Of a stretch of DNA of 21,142 nt, positions 1 to 10,105 are shown piece after piece (position 1 is the stretch's first letter; every line of letters begins with the position of its first letter). The DNA is from Alectoria sarmentosa (lineage: Eukaryota > Ascomycota > Lecanoromycetes > Lecanorales > Parmeliaceae). Made by a program: the position numbers and the translations under genes. The stretch covers positions 1-21,142 of the forward strand of contig WOGZ01000463.1 of the NCBI GenBank assembly GCA_009733775.1. The letters are read 5' to 3'. The notes below the pieces were generated by a model. That model searched no databases. It saw only the letters and a program-made list of their open reading frames with translations, and was not told the origin of the DNA.

Positions 1-100
1 GATCTCCGAAAAAAAACCCCCCCCGATCCGAATCCCCCCATCGTGTCGTGCATGATCGTGGCGTTTGCTGCCCCAATCCATTCATTACCATGGCTCCCCT

Positions 101-134
101 GCATGCATGCATGCATGCATGCGTGCGTGCGTGT
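101..134. repeat. GCAT/GCGT tetranucleotide microsatellite
   Basis: Successive GCAT units change to GCGT units after about 120, the two versions differing by one transition. The array lies in non-coding sequence. Confidence 0.9.
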
Positions 135-606
135 GCCCATTATTTTTCACAAAATCACTCTGCCGATGTGTACAGTACAGTCACAGTACAGTACAGTGCA
201 GTGAGTTGCGTCCTGGACAGCTGCCCCGGGGGGGGGGGGGTCGAGGCTGCTCGCAAACTAGCTAGGTAAGGTAGGTAGAGTAGGTAGAGTACTGCACACA
301 TCGATGTCTGTCTCTCAATTGGCCTAGAATAGATACAAATCCGCAGAAATCAATCGGACGATTATGTAAGTACAAACATCATCTTGCATGAGGATGGATG
401 AATGAATGAATGAACGGCCTCGAACGATCGAGGCCACGTTTTCTTGATATGTATCGGACTGGCGGGAATTTAATTGGTACTTTGCTGGCGGCCGATGTGT
501 GTGTGTGTGGCTGAAATGGTAGTTTAGGTGGGTGGGGATAGAGAAGAAAGTTCGTTCTGGTCTTGGTTTAGTTACTGTCGTTTGGAGGATCTGAGTTCGG
601 GCTGGG

Positions 607-634
607 GCGGATGGATGGATGGATGGATGGATGA
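607..634. repeat. GGAT tetranucleotide microsatellite
   Basis: Six to seven near-perfect GGAT units, followed by a GAAT variant. The surrounding sequence to about 690 is also G-rich on the plus strand. Confidence 0.9.
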
Positions 635-1312
635 ATGACGGACGCGCAATCTACACTGGATGAATCGAGGTGGGGGTGGGGTGGGTGGGAAATGGGGGGA
701 ATCAAGGTCGGGAGAACCAATCAGGCTAGCTCTGAAAACGACGGGTGGTATTGGGATGGGCGCGCTCCAACAAAGAAAACCCCCCATTTGTCGTTAACCC
801 TGTACGGCTCCATGCTAGGGGTTTTCCCCGAAGAAAGTCATCGTTCTGCCGACGTTTCGAAAGAGCGATCACATGCGTGATCATTATTGCTATTTTCACA
901 ATAGTGACGGCTTCATTCTATCCGAAAGCCTGTTCCTCTGCCAGAGTGGCTGGAGGCTCGTACCTGTGGCCTTTGTACGTTCCGCCAGTCAGAGGGAAGA
1001 GAGAGCAGAAACTTGCTGTCTCCAACCGATCAAGGCAACATTTGCGGCCTAATTGGTCATCTCAGCAAATGCACTGTAGACGTAGATGTTGGTCGCGGCC
1101 AAGGACCTTGCTTGGGAGATGAGGGGAGAAAGCCGGATTCCCTAGTTTCTTAAGTGGTGAGTTTGGCCGTTGCTGAACGCTCGCAGTGATTATTGTAAAT
1201 TTATATTTGAGCAGATAGAAACCGAAGCAACTTGCCTCGTGGACTTGTCCGTTTGCGCTCTGACTTTTCTTATCAAGTGATGTGATTTGTAACGACTCAG
1301 AATTTTTTATCC

Positions 1313-1930
1313 TTACTCAATCTTCAGTGCGATCAATGAGAAAATCACGGACCTGGTTCTCAAAGATTCCGCCTCCTCTCCATCTACCAAGCGTCCCCTG
1401 CGCTCTCGCCAGTAAGCTGAAACGTCCCCATTCTCTGGTGTAGTTCTTAAATGCGGTAGGTAGGTAGTTCCGACAACTGTTTGTCCTCCATTCTTGCGCT
1501 CGCCTCGCGACACTGCTGGAAGAGACCCTGCAGCTGGCTTGTAGAGGCAGCCAATTAACGAGTTCACAAGCGATTCCGGAAGGTGGAACAGTATCAGTGC
1601 AACAAGCGCGGTGAGATTTGCATTTAGCAGAAAAGTGGAAGTCTTTGGGGACGTTTGAAGCAACAATGTCCAAAACAAAATGCATAACGCGGAGAAGACC
1701 ACGTTTTGAGAATTTCTCTACCAGGTCTAGCAAAAAGCACTATCCGAATGGGCGGATTTTCGAAGCCACGGGGAAGCGAATCTTTAACAATCTAACATGC
1801 GCTTTTAGACATCGTAGAAGAATCCTATTACCACTCGAGTAGAGCAAATCCCGTGGACTAAAAGGTCTCCGCGGGCTTTCGTTATTGAAATCATAGAAAA
1901 TGGCAGAAAACAATTTCCGGCAACTCATTT
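1313..1930. other. Open but unrecognised stretch
   Basis: Overlapping open frames of 129 and 138 codons exist on the minus strand (1313-1733) with a 74-codon frame opposite. None shows a domain, a hydrophobic pattern or codon bias pointing to function, and several frames are open at once, which suggests chance. I do not call a gene. Confidence 0.4.
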
Positions 1931-2151
1931 TGGCCGCAAACCATTTTCACCTCGTGGGACTGGGTAGACTAGAGGGTTAACAGTGGCGAGGCTCAAAACC
2001 TAGATTGGGATTAGTGGCTTGGCGTTTAGATCTGGGGCTTTCTTTTGGCCTCGGAACCATTTGCATCCTGGCACCTGGGAACGGGCTTGCAACAGATATG
2101 AGGATCAACGGTTGCGGGACTCAAAACCTTGATTGGGATTAGTGCCTTGGT
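1928..2151. repeat. Diverged tandem duplication, unit about 115-128 bp
   Basis: Two blocks recur in the same order. The first, beginning TTTTGGCC and followed by AACCATTT, is at 1928 and 2043. The second, about 35 bp with the core GATTGGGATTAGTG, is near 1987-2023 and 2115-2151. The offsets are 115 and 128 bp, so the copies differ by an indel of about 13 bp as well as substitutions. The pattern fits an old tandem duplication; no coding role is visible. Confidence 0.65.
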
Positions 2152-3217
2152 GGTGAGAGCTGCGTAATAACGGAGGGCTCACAGTAACGGGGCTTTGACA
2201 GTTTTTCACCATCTCAATCATACATCATCCTCATCAACACATGGTACTTTTGCTTTGAGAATTTCCGGCCTTGGGGTGAAGTTATGAGGCGGAGGTTCGT
2301 TGACAGCCCGCTTTCGATCCAAGGAATCTTGCATGCAGCGAACGAGTGGGAAGAGGATGGATGGGGCTGGATATGGCACTTTTGATCTTCGGGCTGCCCT
2401 GTGCCTTAAATTCTACAGTTACGAAGCAGCTTTGATCATGGCAGGGGTTGTGATAGAGAGAGCTTGATTGGATGATGAGGATGAGATGTAGCAGAGCTTA
2501 ACGCACTCGTTTCATACAACATAAGGCTTTGACACAATTGTCGTACGGCACGTTAGAGGACACAGAAAAAATGGAAAACAGCTACACCATTGTACCAGCG
2601 CCATTAGGAATCGAACCTCGATACTATTAAATACCACCAGCAAACACCCGAACCATTTCGACGAGCATGGTCTACTAGCAGAATCCACGAAACAAAAGGA
2701 TCAGCTACTATCCGAAAATATACCCAGCTCAAGATAAGACGACCGGGCTCAAGTCATCTGTGACTCTTTATAGATCCGTACGGATTGCTTGCCGCTGGCT
2801 AAATAATCATCTCCAGCAACTATCAGCCATTGGCGCCCATCTCAGCATGACTGAGACTGGCGTCGCAATCCGAAAAAGCTGAAGTGCTACCATCCTCCCT
2901 CGTTACATCAAGATTGCCAATCTTTTTCACACCCAAGTCGTCCTGTCTTTGCCGGATGCTGACAGACACAAGCCAAAATAGACTTCCATATACCGAACTT
3001 GAGGGGCCTCGAGATGTACAACTTGCGCATATTCTGCTCGGTCGAGAAGACGAGCCCGTCTTATGCACAATACAACATGTGTTGAAAAACAAGCCCCTTC
3101 AGTAGTGGTCTCATATGAATGTAGTTCTAATGTAAGAGTGTAGGCTACATATACCATGTGAAGCCTGTGGCAAAAACACGCGAGTATCTTGCCACCCGGA
3201 GTAGTGCTAGCACACTG
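2152..3217. other. No convincing gene; possible downstream flank of the Copia relic
   Basis: Several short open frames of 70-90 codons overlap each other on both strands at 2823-3157 without recognisable content. In the minus orientation this segment follows the end of the Copia pol relic, so the 3' untranslated region and LTR would be expected here. I could not identify a clear LTR boundary or a matching second LTR. Confidence 0.5.
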
Positions 3218-4100
3218 TTAGTATTGGAAGGTGTGATCTTGCAGGTTTCCGATTGGCTGATTCCAACACTCCCACACAGTCCACATTGAGATTGGTCCTA
3301 CACACTCTTCTTGAGTCCAATTTAGCGTACAAAGGCTGCAAAAAGCTTCAGTGAGCCCATCCGCTGCCATGTCGCCGGCGGGTACCCATTCGAAATCTAA
3401 CAGCTCCGGTTTCCACTTGGTCCCGTACAAAATGCCAATGTATGTCGATATGCTTGGTACGTGAGTGGAAGCGAGGGTCCTTGGTCAGTGTAATGGCCCT
3501 CTGGTTGTCCGCTTTGATTAGTACTGGCTTTGTAGGTGGTCCAAAGCCGATGTCCAACTCCGACAGTAGTCGGGTCAATCAAATCGCTCTCTTTGCTGTC
3601 TGAGGTTGAGCCATATATTCACCTTCACATGATGATAGTGCGATTGATTGTTGTCATTTGGATGTCCAACTGACTGCTCCACTATATAGCAGGAACACAC
3701 AAAGTCCAAGGGATCGACGGGTCTTTTGATCTGAGACCCAATCGGCATCCCTGTAGCCTTCGAGTCCATTGACTGTTCCATACGTGATTTCATGATCCCT
3801 TGTTCCCTTTACATAGCGTATCACTCGTTTGGCAGCTGCTTGGTGTTTGGTATTGGTGTTTTGATTGTAACTTGAAAGCATAATGACGTCAAAACAGATG
3901 TCCGGACGGGTCTGTATCATTGGATACATGATTGACTCTATCATCGATTGATACTCCAGTATGTCGTCCGGCATGGCTTTGTCGACTAGTTCTTCCTGTA
4001 ATGGTGTACCGACTACCATCGGAGTGGGTACGGGTAAACCGCGCTCTTCTCTCCCGTTAATCCATCCAGTTACCAGCCTTCAAAGATCCAGCCCCCGCTT
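3218..4100 (-). mobile_element. Decayed Ty1/Copia retrotransposon fragment (end of RT and RNase H)
   Basis: Read on the minus strand, three frame segments (about 4100-3654, 3653-3430, 3430-3218) together match the C-terminal part of a Copia polyprotein. Visible landmarks are PTPM just after the reverse transcriptase domain, a YQSMIESIMYPM-TRPDI stretch, RVIRYVKGT, the RNase H aspartate in DADW, a GEYMA glutamate motif, the aspartate in KADNQRA, SRTKHIDI-HF, and the terminal WVPAGDMAADGLTEA. Thus all three RNase H acidic positions remain. The frame is broken by at least two in-frame TGA stops (near 3650 and 3582), a further TGA upstream of PTPM, and a one-base frameshift near 3410. The rest of reverse transcriptase, integrase, gag and both LTRs are not recognisable. 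It is a dead, 5'-truncated copy. Confidence 0.88.
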
Positions 4101-4236
4101 CACCCAATCAATCAGTATCATGGTGCCAATCCTTCCCTCTCGGATTCTCAATTTTCCCGAAACAATGAACAAACGATATATAAGACAACTATGCCTTCTC
4201 GGAAGGTATATGCATCAAGCTGTACGATTTCCTCCT

Positions 4237-4864
4237 CTAGAAAGTTGAATCTGAATGAGTGCTGGAGCTGCACAGGAGATGTCTATGCTTCGACGAATCC
4301 TCGTTACGTTTTGGGCTCCACCTACTTCCAATGGCGCTGTGACGGCGTAGGGGTCGCAAGATTCCGCTACTGTGGGGTCCAAGTCCAGGCAGTCCTATCG
4401 TCTCCTCAAAGGTGAGGATGAGGAAGTGTCGTGTATTGTTGTTTCGTATGCTGGGAGGGAATCTAGTCATCTTGTGTGTCTGCCCATCCCACATTGACGC
4501 CTTTTACTGGTAGGTTGAGTGGGCTATTGTGATCGATGATGTAACCTTTTTGGGTCCGGAAATGCCCACCATCTCCCAAAAGCTGGGTCAGTCGAGCATC
4601 CATAAACTTCTTGCTCCTTTCGCTGCCATCTCTTGCTTGCCAAGTAACGCATCCGACTTTTTCTCGGGAACGTCTTATCCTGTTGATGAGAGGACACCGA
4701 ACGAAATCCTCATATTTGATCTCACGACCATACCTTTGGCAGGGTTCCATGAAGGCTCCTTCGTAATTGGACGATAGTACCAACGGAAAAGAGGAAGAGC
4801 TCTGTGTTGCTATCTGGCTCGCTGCTGGCTTTCCGGTACGGACTGAGGGCCTTGAAGCCCCCAC
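4237..4864 (-). CDS. Unrecognised open region, possible hypothetical gene fragment
   Basis: The minus strand holds a frame open from 4864 to 4463, with no ATG at its upstream end; its first ATG begins the peptide MEPCQRYGRE. It is rich in charged residues (for example RIRRSREKVGC and SERSKKFMDARL) and looks more protein-like than neighbouring frames. A second frame continues at 4494-4237, and a third ends with EEEIVQLDAYTF near 4230. These might be exons of one gene or an upstream part of the adjacent transposon relic, but I recognise no domain and could not find a consistent splice path. Treat it as hypothetical. Confidence 0.25.
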
Positions 4865-5166
4865 CTTGAGTGGCTGAATGGGAAATCAGTCGCTATTTTG
4901 TTCACTCCTTAAAGTGCTCTCTTCTCCTAGGCGAATAGTAGAGAAAGAGATTCGATAATCGAGCTGTCGGTCGGAAGCAACGGTCCCTAGGCTGTGCCCT
5001 CACTCAAACCAATCCGCCAAATTATCCCCAAATACCATTTCTCCAATGGTTTGTGGATTCAACAAGCCGCCTGTGCGTCTGTTAGTATGAGGTACCATTC
5101 CTCCTGTTTGATTTGAATGTACTTACTGTGGGCAACGCAACCCTTCCGTCATCGAGACTGCCAGCC

Positions 5167-6299
5167 TTATTGCCATTGTCCATGGCAGCGCCTCGTCCAG
5201 CATGTCCTGCATAGTGTTTGAAGAGGAAGAAGAATGAGATGCTGGTGACGACCTTTGTATATAGATATGTTATCTCCTTCGAGGCAAACAGAGGTCCCTC
5301 CGAAGAACAAAAGAGGCTGTCGATAAATCTCCATGCTGAACCTGCATGGTCGTTCTTCACAAAGGTCATCCAAACTAGTCCTTGTGGGAGCTGCTGAGTA
5401 TAGGCTGCATATCATGAGAATTCCAAATCCTTTCCACAAGGCCTGCAGCCCATCAATCGCAGCAATAAGGGTCAGTGAAACTTTCGAAAGAGCTTGCAGA
5501 GAGATGATCAAAGGCAATACGATATAACCGGTTACTAATTTCAGTCTATGATTGGGCGCAGTGTTGTCAAGAACCTCAACTTCATGCAGTCGAGACAAGG
5601 ATGGCGAACGCGGATCCTTGGCGATACGTTGCAGTTCCTTGAGCATAGAAAAATCTTCTCGATCATCCAGACACATCACCAGGTGGGCCAGGACGTGGAG
5701 TTTCGAGAGCAGTAGAGCAAGGATCGGATTCTCATCGTCAACTTGGATCTTTGATATCCAACGCTCGTTTTCCTCAAAAGGTACCATTTGTGTGTTCTTG
5801 ACGATCTTGTCGAATGCTCCCTTCTAGAGATCACTGTATCGATGAGATTGGCAAAATTCTAGGTTCACATCGTTCTCATCGTCCTCGTTGGGAATATAGA
5901 AGCGCCAATACTGGTCATCGATATGGATTTGCTGAACGTAATCGACCTTGCGAGGCTTGATCAAGCTCTGATGCAGCAGTTCTGCAAAGTGCTCGGCCTT
6001 GAAGAGCCCTCGATTGCTATCAACCTTCTTGCAGTCTTTTCCCAGCATCCTGTGTTCCTGTAGACGCTCGGTTGTTAGACTGTGGAGTATTTTGCATGAT
6101 AATGCGAAATCTTCGATATCGCGCAGGTAGACGTCGTCCAGAACCAAGCGCAATAAAGCGGCCGATTGCCGTGAACGCTATGGGTGATTTCTAATGGTAC
6201 AAGGCAAGTGAAGGCTAGATCGACGGAAGCTATGTTGGTCGAAGGGGCTTCTATCGGAGAGGCGAATCCACCAGTGGAGGCGGTGTTTATTGAGTTCAT
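5167..6299 (-). pseudogene. F-box-like protein gene, probably disrupted
   Basis: The first real ATG is at 6299; it opens a Ser/Thr/Pro-rich lead that runs into PLEITHSV. After a 32-nt segment (6142-6173) that breaks the frame, another frame continues with LDDVYLRDIEDFALSCK. Without that segment the frames join exactly and give the start of an F-box (P-x-E-I, then I/V-L-D, then L-R-D-I, then C-K). F-box proteins recruit substrates to SCF ubiquitin ligases. The frame then meets TAG at 5824-5826 and stays open to 5167. The TAG could be the end of a 45-nt intron (5868-5824, GTGAAC donor, CTCAT branch-like site, TCTAG acceptor), which keeps phase, or a CAG-to-TAG change of RIP type. The 32-nt segment has no usable AG end, so I favour a pseudogene or a sequence error. 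The C-terminal end is uncertain: an alternative frame is open from 5369 to 5082. No repeat domain was recognised downstream of the F-box. Confidence 0.5.
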
Positions 6300-6447
6300 A
6301 TCAGCCGAATGACTAATTTCTCGAGGACCGGTAAGGCTTGGGGTGTATTGCCGGAGCTCATATTGGCTGATGATGGCTTTCGATGTGTGCAAAGCGTCTT
6401 AGAAAGATATGTCGGCGGAGCCCATACGTTTGGTGGATGTTGCGTCT

Positions 6448-7125
6448 CTAGCCTAATTGTGACCAGTACCCGCCTTCATCTTCTTGTACGAACCATGACT
6501 CGCTGTGGTGGAAGTCATTTCCCTCCATGTCGTCGTCACTGTTGAAGCGATTGAGATCATGTCCATCCGCTAGGGACTGATCGCCGTCACACAAGCTGTC
6601 TTCTGCGCTAGGATCCAGGATTTGAAAACGGAGGTCGTCTACAAGTTCTAAGAGAACAAATCAAGGTGGTCTATAATCGAGTGATCTGAACCTGTCTCAA
6701 AGGCTTGGAGGTTTTGCTGCTGAGGGATCTACCACTGCTCTGGCAGCCTCGCCGTGTTCGAACTTGAGCTTCGGCATTTTTTCTTTGATCCACGGATACT
6801 GTGCGTAAAGAACGTATCTGAAGGGCCCGTTCGTTCTGTGGGAAGCCACAGCCTGTGTAGGGCCGGGCAGTTGGTCATCGTCGCCACACAGTAATGTCCA
6901 GTCTTCAGCAGCCGCGCATTCAGGCAGGTGCAAGTGCTCGAGCGAGCCACGACTGCTCTGGCAGCTCTGGCGTTTGGCCCAAGCATTCAAGCATGGAGCC
7001 CAGAGATCGTATCTGTCCATTTGGGCCTCTCTGCATACCATAATGTTAGCAGGTGCTTGTTCGGCTGTCAGGATATATTCCTTACTTGAGGGCCCTCCGT
7101 TATCTCTACTGTCTCTTCTGCTCAT
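6448..7125 (-). CDS. Hypothetical gene with intron(s) and acidic C-terminal part
   Basis: Two open segments suggest one gene whose exact splicing I could not settle. The upstream one, with an ATG at 7125 (peptide MSRRDSRDNGG), stays open to 6697 and includes a charged, aromatic part (RYVLYAQYPWIKEKMPKLKF). The downstream one (about 6650-6448) encodes a markedly acidic tail with DPSAEDS, NSDDDMEGND and VQEDEGGYW before TAG at 6448-6450; TCTCTTAG just before it could be an acceptor. A textbook intron signature also lies at 7085-7031 (GTAAGG donor, GCTAACA branch site, TGCAG acceptor, 55 nt), but removing it does not keep the longest frame. I recognise no family. It lies upstream of the F-box-like gene on the same strand. 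Confidence 0.35.
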
Positions 7126-7344
7126 CAAATCGCAAGATCCTCTGAATTTGCTGCTAAGAAATTCATCTTTGCAGCGGAGATTGAAGGATGTAACAAAGAA
7201 GAGGAAGATGATAGGACAAGATACAACAATACCATATGTGTATTTATATACCACTAAGAGGATATAACAATACTGCATGTTTGTATCTTTACAAGGAATG
7301 GTTGTTGAAGCCGGAAGATTCTACGTCTACTTATACCCTACCAT

Positions 7345-7670
7345 GACTCTCCGAAGTGACGCGGGCGGATTTCCTTCATCGCCCCTAGAATATTCATCGG
7401 TCAAAGAATCACAATTTCGCCCACTTCATCCCTCCGAGATTCATTGGTTAAGGAGTTATGAATTCGCCCCATTTCTCATAATATCATTAACCAAAGAGTC
7501 ACATCTCCACCGGTTTCATTTCTGCAAGAATTCATCGATCCAAAAACCACATCCACATCCCCTTCATTTTTTGAGACTTCATTCGACAATACGCTTCATC
7601 TCTCAGTGATTCATCTTTAGAAGATCCATCCTTTGGCAGATTTCACTTCTCAAAGAGTCACGCTATTGTC
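7345..7670. repeat. Degenerate ~47-bp minisatellite with TTCAT-anchored units
   Basis: Diverged units start with TTCAT (or ATCAT/TTCAC) at 7393, 7440, 7483, 7531, 7578, 7610 and 7642, giving spacings of 47, 43, 48, 47, 32 and 32 bp. A weaker unit precedes them from about 7346. A typical unit has a first half like TTCATyGGTyAAAGAgTCACA and a second half containing TTCATyyCtccgAGA. Spacing is not a multiple of three throughout, so this is not a protein repeat, although a plus frame (7277-7609) happens to be open across it. It lies upstream of the hypothetical minus-strand gene starting at 7125. Confidence 0.6.
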
Positions 7671-9115
7671 CATAAATGTCTTTTTCGTATACTCCTCGTG
7701 CAGAACTTCACCCTATCATGTTCACATATTAGAAGGAATAGTTCTTTAGCTGTGTCAGATGTTTAAAGATATCATCCTGAATGAAAAATGATGTACATTT
7801 GCGAGTTCGGTCTTCCTTTAGAGAAGCGTGGTGTTCCAAAACTTTATTCTGATGCATTACAGTTCAACAGACACTGATTTGGTCAATGATACAGATGTAA
7901 CATTGATGATCAATGTCAAAACTTCATCAATCATATCCCTGATCTCCACACAACAACTCTCGATCCTGACTCTCACAACCCACCCCCGCCATGACCGAGG
8001 TGCAGCAAAAACATCAACAAATTCCCTACACACTCTATCATCATCTCGATCGAGGCATAATTTAGTGTAGCGGGCCGTGGCAGTGCCCATCTATTGTCTG
8101 GAGTAAAGCTCAGAAGGCTCTTGTGCCAGACCATTCTTCAACCCGACCCTCATGTAACTAACAGTGAATACCTACTAGGGAGTTCTGGAAATCTGTCCTT
8201 TTTCTACTCATAGGCTACTTCAACCTATACTTCCCACCATGAACTCCATCGAATAATGGCTGGAGAGCCAATGCTCTATCTATCTATAAACAATCTCAGA
8301 CACAAATACCGACTCAGCACTAGCACGACTGTGTTTTATCCTTTCCTTCCACAACAATCCCTCAACATTTCCTACTCGAACCTGCAGATTCTCCGAAAGA
8401 GCATCATCTGCGTCAATTCACCACCACGATAATTTGAGTTCTCCCTTGCCAACGATTCCTACGTCCCCAGCTCCGCCTCGGATTCAACAAGGAACCTCTT
8501 CCCTTCCTGAACCCTCAAGTGCCGACCACCGTTAAAAAATACTGGTGACACGAAACCTTCTCCACAGGCGGTGAACCAACCCACCGCATCTGCGCGAAGA
8601 AGACTTCGATAATCAAGCGAATGGAGGAACTAAACTCGGACCTCTCTCAGGGCTTGAGACTCATTTCGCAAAATCAATATCAGTCTCCCATCACCAAGTA
8701 CTACTAACAACCCCCCCCCCCCCCTTATCAATCCTACAAGCCCTCACGCCCGCCCATAAGATATCCACTGAACAAAACCCATCTCCGACCCTTCAATCCG
8801 TCAGCACCAGCCCTTTACTCTCTTCTACTCTATCGCACCCATTCAACACTCGTCAATCCCTCGCGACGAAAAAAAAAACTCAAGCACACATCCTCCATAT
8901 GCGAGCAAGACTTTTCCTTGACCTATCAGCAGCCAAGTGCAAACCCCACGCCCGCTTCAGGCGCATATAGAACTGACTGCGCTCATCGCTCGCAATGATT
9001 CTTCATTTCCCGCTTTCACCTCACGTAGAATAGCGTAGCGCATCCAACCCATCCATTCCGCTCTTGGCAATCACGAAGAAGAAAAAGTATTCCATTAGCT
9101 CCACTCAACCCCCTC

Positions 9116-9147
9116 CCATCCATCCATCCATCCATCCATCCATCCAA
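9116..9147. repeat. CATC tetranucleotide microsatellite
   Basis: About eight CATC units in non-coding sequence. The reverse complement unit (GATG) is shared with the GGAT array near 607, a common fungal simple repeat. Confidence 0.9.
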
Positions 9148-9510
9148 TTCCCTTACCCCCTCCGTGAATGCGACCTCTTATGTATGTGCATGCACTATGC
9201 ATACCATAAGCAAGCAAGCCGCCACCTTTTCCCAAGCCAAAAACACCAACAACACTCGCTCCAGAAACCTACTTACACAGCCACTCAGCGCTCGCATTGC
9301 TTATTACCACATTATATAAATCTACCGCGCTGAAACCGAAAACATCGTTATCATCATCGTCCTCAGCCATCCACCCACCCAGCCACCCAGCCAGCTAGCT
9401 AGTCAGCCAGGCGCATCGAATAGGAGGCCCAAACCGGAAATCCTTCTCCTCTCCGAGCGTAATCATCCGTTGCTACTTAGATCGATGGTATCATTAGCTA
9501 CGTCTGTGTA

Positions 9511-9518
9511 CCACCAAC
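9511..9518. repeat. Left 8-bp target-site duplication of hAT element
   Basis: CCACCAAC directly precedes the left inverted repeat and recurs directly after the right one at 10129-10136. Eight bases is the duplication length made by hAT transposases. Confidence 0.9.
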
Positions 9519-9541
9519 CAGGGCGCCCGATGGTCCAAACC
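9519..9541 (+). repeat. Left terminal inverted repeat of hAT element
   Basis: Begins CAGGGCGCCCGATGGTCC and matches the reverse complement of 10106-10128 at 22 of 23 positions. The GGGCGCCC core is itself palindromic. Confidence 0.92.
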
Positions 9542-9677
9542 GTCGGTCCAAAGGCCTGAACCGGTCCATTTGAAGCTATTTACATGGTTCGTAGTCGGTC
9601 CACACAGTCAGACGGTCTAAGTCCATTTTGGACCGTCCATACAAATAGTCCGAAGACTCCTTCACCTAGCCCTAGCC

Positions 9678-9821
9678 CTAAAAACCCCTTCGAGTCCATA
9701 TATTTCGTGTTTGCGCTGCGGGGTTATGTGAGGAGATCATGGACCTTGCAGCGATGGTGAATGGGGTCGAAATAGTAGTAGGGGCCTCTGTTAGGTCGGA
9801 TTCATTGTCGCTATGTGCCAT
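9678..9821 (-). pseudogene. Possible relic of transposase N-terminus inside the hAT element
   Basis: An ATG at 9821 opens 47 codons beginning MAHSDNESDLTEAP and ending TRRGF before TAG. The Ser/Thr/Pro-rich, acidic start resembles the disordered N-termini common in fungal hAT transposases, but no BED zinc finger or catalytic domain follows. If real, the element arose by internal deletion of an autonomous copy oriented on the minus strand, keeping about 307 bp of 5' sequence and the first codons. At this length a chance frame remains possible. Confidence 0.35.
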
Positions 9822-10105
9822 GGTGATGTGGTTGTCGAATAATAATGTGACATTAATGTGCTGAGCCTGGGAGAAAAATTTGTTCTCAGTCAGCCCTATC
9901 GCATCAGCCCTATAGCATTGTTACTAATATACGCCTATCATGCTCAGATATGCAGCAGTCGAAACGAACCATCTGGACTATTGGTTTAGACCGTCGGTTC
10001 ATACTACTGAACCGGTCCATGGTAGTCGGTTCGACAGCATGAACCGTTCAAACTATTAGTCTATTAGACCGGTCCAACCACTAAGGACTAATAGTACGGT
10101 TATAT

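Larger units (their letters stand above)
1..1300. other. Gene-free stretch rich in simple repeats
   Basis: No reading frame here resembles a protein I recognise; the longest open stretch (745-1122, plus) has irregular composition and no visible domain. The stretch is marked by simple repeats: GCAT then GCGT units at about 101-134, ACAGT-like units at about 170-203, a G run at about 228-240, TAGG/GTAG units at 262-290 and GGAT units at 607-634. This is typical of fungal intergenic DNA. A short or poorly conserved gene with introns cannot be excluded. Confidence 0.6.
7680..9518. other. Gene-free stretch, pyrimidine-rich on the plus strand
   Basis: Apart from overlapping chance frames at 7828-8090 and 9064-9333, nothing looks coding. 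The plus strand is rich in C and T from about 8300 to 9420. A C run sits at about 8709-8724, an A run at about 8872-8880, CATC units at 9116-9147 and CAGC/CACC-rich runs at 9366-9412. It may include promoter or untranslated sequence of an unseen gene, but I cannot support one. Confidence 0.5.

Noticed and set aside
2595..2690. tRNA-like internal promoter: perfect B-box (reverse complement GGTTCGATTCC) at 2608-2618 and a loose A-box upstream on the minus strand
   Set aside because: The T-stem pairs at only three of five positions and no 5' acceptor strand matches the 3' side, so no cloverleaf forms.
9667..9688. Telomere-like CCCTAG/CCCTAA units
   Set aside because: Only about three imperfect units, inside the hAT element; not an array and not at an end.
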